34,509 bases of DNA, taken from contig PUMJ01000046.1 in assembly GCA_003551305.1 (NCBI GenBank), positions 1-34,509 on the forward strand, in the 5' to 3' direction. Origin of the DNA: Candidatus Brocadiaceae bacterium (GTDB lineage: Bacteria > Planctomycetota > Brocadiia > SM23-32). Within the stretch, counting starts at the first letter, position 1, and every line of letters starts with the position of its first letter. This document shows, in pieces, positions 33,115 to 34,509 of this stretch. The position numbers and the translations under genes were made by a program. The notes beneath the pieces are model-generated. The model saw only the letters and a program-made list of their open reading frames with translations. It ran no database searches and was not told the DNA's origin.

Positions 33115-34029
33115 TCAGAGCGCGCGGCGTGTGGGCCGGCGCGAGGTGCGCGGGGGGCGGCCCCGCAGGGACTCGAGCAGGTCCCGGATCTGCCCATGGA
33201 CCTCGACGGTGTGGTGCACGACGATGCGGCCCGGCTGGTGCTGCAGCCAGCCCACCCGGCCGCGGTGTACGTCTTCCTCGACCTGGGGCAGGACCGGTTC
33301 CGGAACCTGGTCCCACGGATCGCGGGCGGCTTCACCGAAAGGCGACGGCCGGGCCTGACCCGACCGGTCCCGGGCGGGCCCGCCGAAGGGCGGCTGCGGC
33401 GCCGTGCGGGGCTGCCGCAGGGGAGCCTGCCCGGGGGCGCGGCGGCGCTCCGTCGGAGCGGGGGTCGGCAGTTCATGCCACGTGCCCGGCGCACAGAGGC
33501 GCTGGATGAGGGTCGCCAGGGCCGTCGTGCGCTCCTCCAGCCCCCGGGGCGGCGCCGTGGCATCACCGAAGTCCACCAGCAGATCGGTCACCACATAGAC
33601 GCGCGTCTCGTACGTCTCCAGGCTCTCGGGCCGGCCGATGAGGATCGCCCCCTCCCGCAGCCGCCATGCCATGTCGGTCATTTCGGCGATGAGGTCCAGC
33701 GCGGTCTCCAGGTCTGCGGTGATGCTGAGTGTGACCGGCGCGCCGTCGGGCGGGATGTCCTCCTGGTAGAGCAGGTAGTCCAGCCCGGTCACCTCCCTCA
33801 TGAACTCGACGACTTCCCGCAGGGGCAGGTCGCGGAAATCCCACTGCCGGCGGCGCGCCAGCTCCCGGGCCACGGGGTCCTGCTCGGCCTGTTCTGCCTG
33901 CGCTGTCCGGCCCGACGCGGCCTCGTGCTCAGTAACGGGCGGCGCCCCGCTGACGGCCGGGCCCACCCACAAGAGGCCGGCCAGCACCAGAGCGGCAAGA
34001 AAGCCACGCTCTTGCACGAATTGTCTCAT
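33115..34029 (-). CDS. Exported protein with STN/secretin N-domain-like region
   Basis: The predicted ~304-residue protein has a signal peptide (FLAALVLAGLLWVGPAVSGA). An N0/STN-like domain follows: WDFRDLPLREVVEFMREVTG, APVTLSITADLETALDLIAE and MAWRLREGAILIGRPE, the alternating alpha/beta pattern at the start of secretins and TonB-dependent signal receptors. Next comes ETRVYVVTDLLVDFG, a Pro/Arg-rich low-complexity linker (~190-240), and IVVHHTVEVHGQIRDLLESL, a second short domain common in PVC secretin-like proteins. No secretin pore domain follows, so it is not a full secretin. It may act as a periplasmic adaptor for the pseudopilin system next door, but this is inference. A GTG at 34050 is an alternative start. 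Confidence 0.7.
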   Translation of the reverse strand: MRQFVQERGFLAALVLAGLLWVGPAVSGAPPVTEHEAASGRTAQAEQAEQDPVARELARRRQWDFRDLPLREVVEFMREVTGLDYLLYQEDIPPDGAPVTLSITADLETALDLIAEMTDMAWRLREGAILIGRPESLETYETRVYVVTDLLVDFGDATAPPRGLEERTTALATLIQRLCAPGTWHELPTPAPTERRRAPGQAPLRQPRTAPQPPFGGPARDRSGQARPSPFGEAARDPWDQVPEPVLPQVEEDVHRGRVGWLQHQPGRIVVHHTVEVHGQIRDLLESLRGRPPRTSRRPTRRAL

Positions 34030-34108
34030 CGTCTTCGCCTTTCGCCTCACCTGATAGCCTTCTTTCCCGTTGCCGCCCGATGGCCTGTCGTCCTTCCTGC
34101 CGGGCGCC

Positions 34109-34471
34109 TCACTCCTGCATGCGGATGCCCGTCACGCGGTCGTCGCCGAGCGCCCGGTAGCCGGACACGACGCCGTCCTTGAACTCGATGCGCACGCCCT
34201 CGCGGACGGCCTCGCAACGGGCGCCCCAGGCCCTGACGCTCGCCTCGGCGGTGATGCGTTCGAAACGGATGGCGTCGGGCGACTCCTCCTGGATGTACTC
34301 CGGGCCGAGCAGCTCGATGACCTCTTCCCGCGTCGTGCGGCCGACGACCAGCTCCTGGAGCGTGTCCGGATCAAATCCTGTGCCTATGGCCTCCCGGGCG
34401 TGGCATACGCCGCATCCTGCCAGCAGCAGAGACGCGCTGGCTGCCAGCAGACCGAGTACGACGCGCTCCAT
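34109..34471 (-). CDS. Small lipoprotein with BamE/SmpA-like domain
   Basis: The predicted 120-residue protein has a lipoprotein signal (VVLGLLAASASLLLAGCGVC, lipobox LAGC, Cys near residue 19). The mature domain, with LQELVVGRTTREEVIELLGP and ITAEASVRAWGARC, follows the SmpA/BamE-like pattern: a Gly-x-(S/T)-x-x-E-V-x-x-x-(L/F)-G-x-P helix-turn followed by beta strands. Such proteins sit at the outer membrane, and the domain is widespread beyond the Bam complex. GAGGAGG precedes the ATG. It leads an apparent minus-strand unit with the secretin-domain gene (79-base gap) and the phosphodiesterase. Whether it works in outer-membrane assembly is not determined. Confidence 0.75.
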   Translation of the reverse strand: MERVVLGLLAASASLLLAGCGVCHAREAIGTGFDPDTLQELVVGRTTREEVIELLGPEYIQEESPDAIRFERITAEASVRAWGARCEAVREGVRIEFKDGVVSGYRALGDDRVTGIRMQE

Positions 34472-34509
34472 GGCCTGACCTCCTCGCGGGGGCAACGGGG
34501 CACGCGCCC

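Overview
The window is GC-rich and densely coding. It looks bacterial and Gram-negative, most likely from the PVC/Planctomycetota neighbourhood (Planctomycetota, Lentisphaerota or Hydrogenedentota cannot be told apart by eye). Supporting signs are prepilin leaders of the FTLVELLVVIGIIAILAAML type, LamG domains fused to pseudopilins, a GxxExxY gene set in CACGAAG repeats, an archaeal/eukaryotic-type prolyl-tRNA synthetase with a C-terminal zinc site, and a heptosyltransferase-type glycosyltransferase implying an LPS-like envelope. There is no rRNA, tRNA or CRISPR array. Many promoters fit a sigma70-like TTGnnn-17-TAnnnT pattern.

Positions 1-6250 are mostly minus strand: a large glycoside-hydrolase-like protein cut by the window edge, proS, a decayed four-helix-bundle (S23-like) pseudogene, a TIM-barrel sugar phosphate isomerase/epimerase, a C-terminal remnant of an O-antigen ligase, and a small protein with a degenerate GGDEF domain. 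Positions 6650-9760 hold a RuvC-like protein that seems to lack part of its catalytic site, an RraA-family protein, a YbaK-type aminoacyl-tRNA deacylase and an Eis-like acetyltransferase. Positions 9900-13554 form a tight operon, etfB - etfA with an N-terminal two-cluster ferredoxin - glcD-type FAD dehydrogenase, which matches the layout of electron-confurcating lactate (or other 2-hydroxyacid) dehydrogenases.

Positions 13633-18690 (minus) carry recA-acpS behind their own promoter, and upstream of them a chain of ADP-ribosylglycohydrolase, a glycosyltransferase-9/LPS-kinase-like fusion and CutA. An M48 membrane protease and a GNAT acetyltransferase follow at 18943-21072.

Positions 21350-32387 are the most distinctive part: a type II secretion/type IV pilus-like pseudopilin operon ordered F, G-like, H-like, K-like, J-like, I-like. 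It has a strong promoter and a leader with nested inverted repeats. The H-like and the 1491-residue K-like proteins carry LamG-like domains. A short module (E-W-h-x-Y ... R-G-h-x-G-T ... H-x-x-G-x-x-V) recurs at least six times across the K-, J- and I-like proteins, with a weak copy in the H-like one. The operon is split by an inverted-repeat-flanked GxxExxY gene (24938-25588), and a scar at 31180-31420 shares words with that element. Convergent to the operon, an opposite-strand group encodes a BamE/SmpA-like lipoprotein, a secretin-N-domain-like exported protein and a glycerophosphodiester phosphodiesterase.

The best candidate for something undescribed is this pseudopilin system with its shared C-terminal module and carbohydrate-binding-like LamG inserts. 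The lost-catalytic-site RuvC homologue and the IR-flanked GxxExxY element come next.
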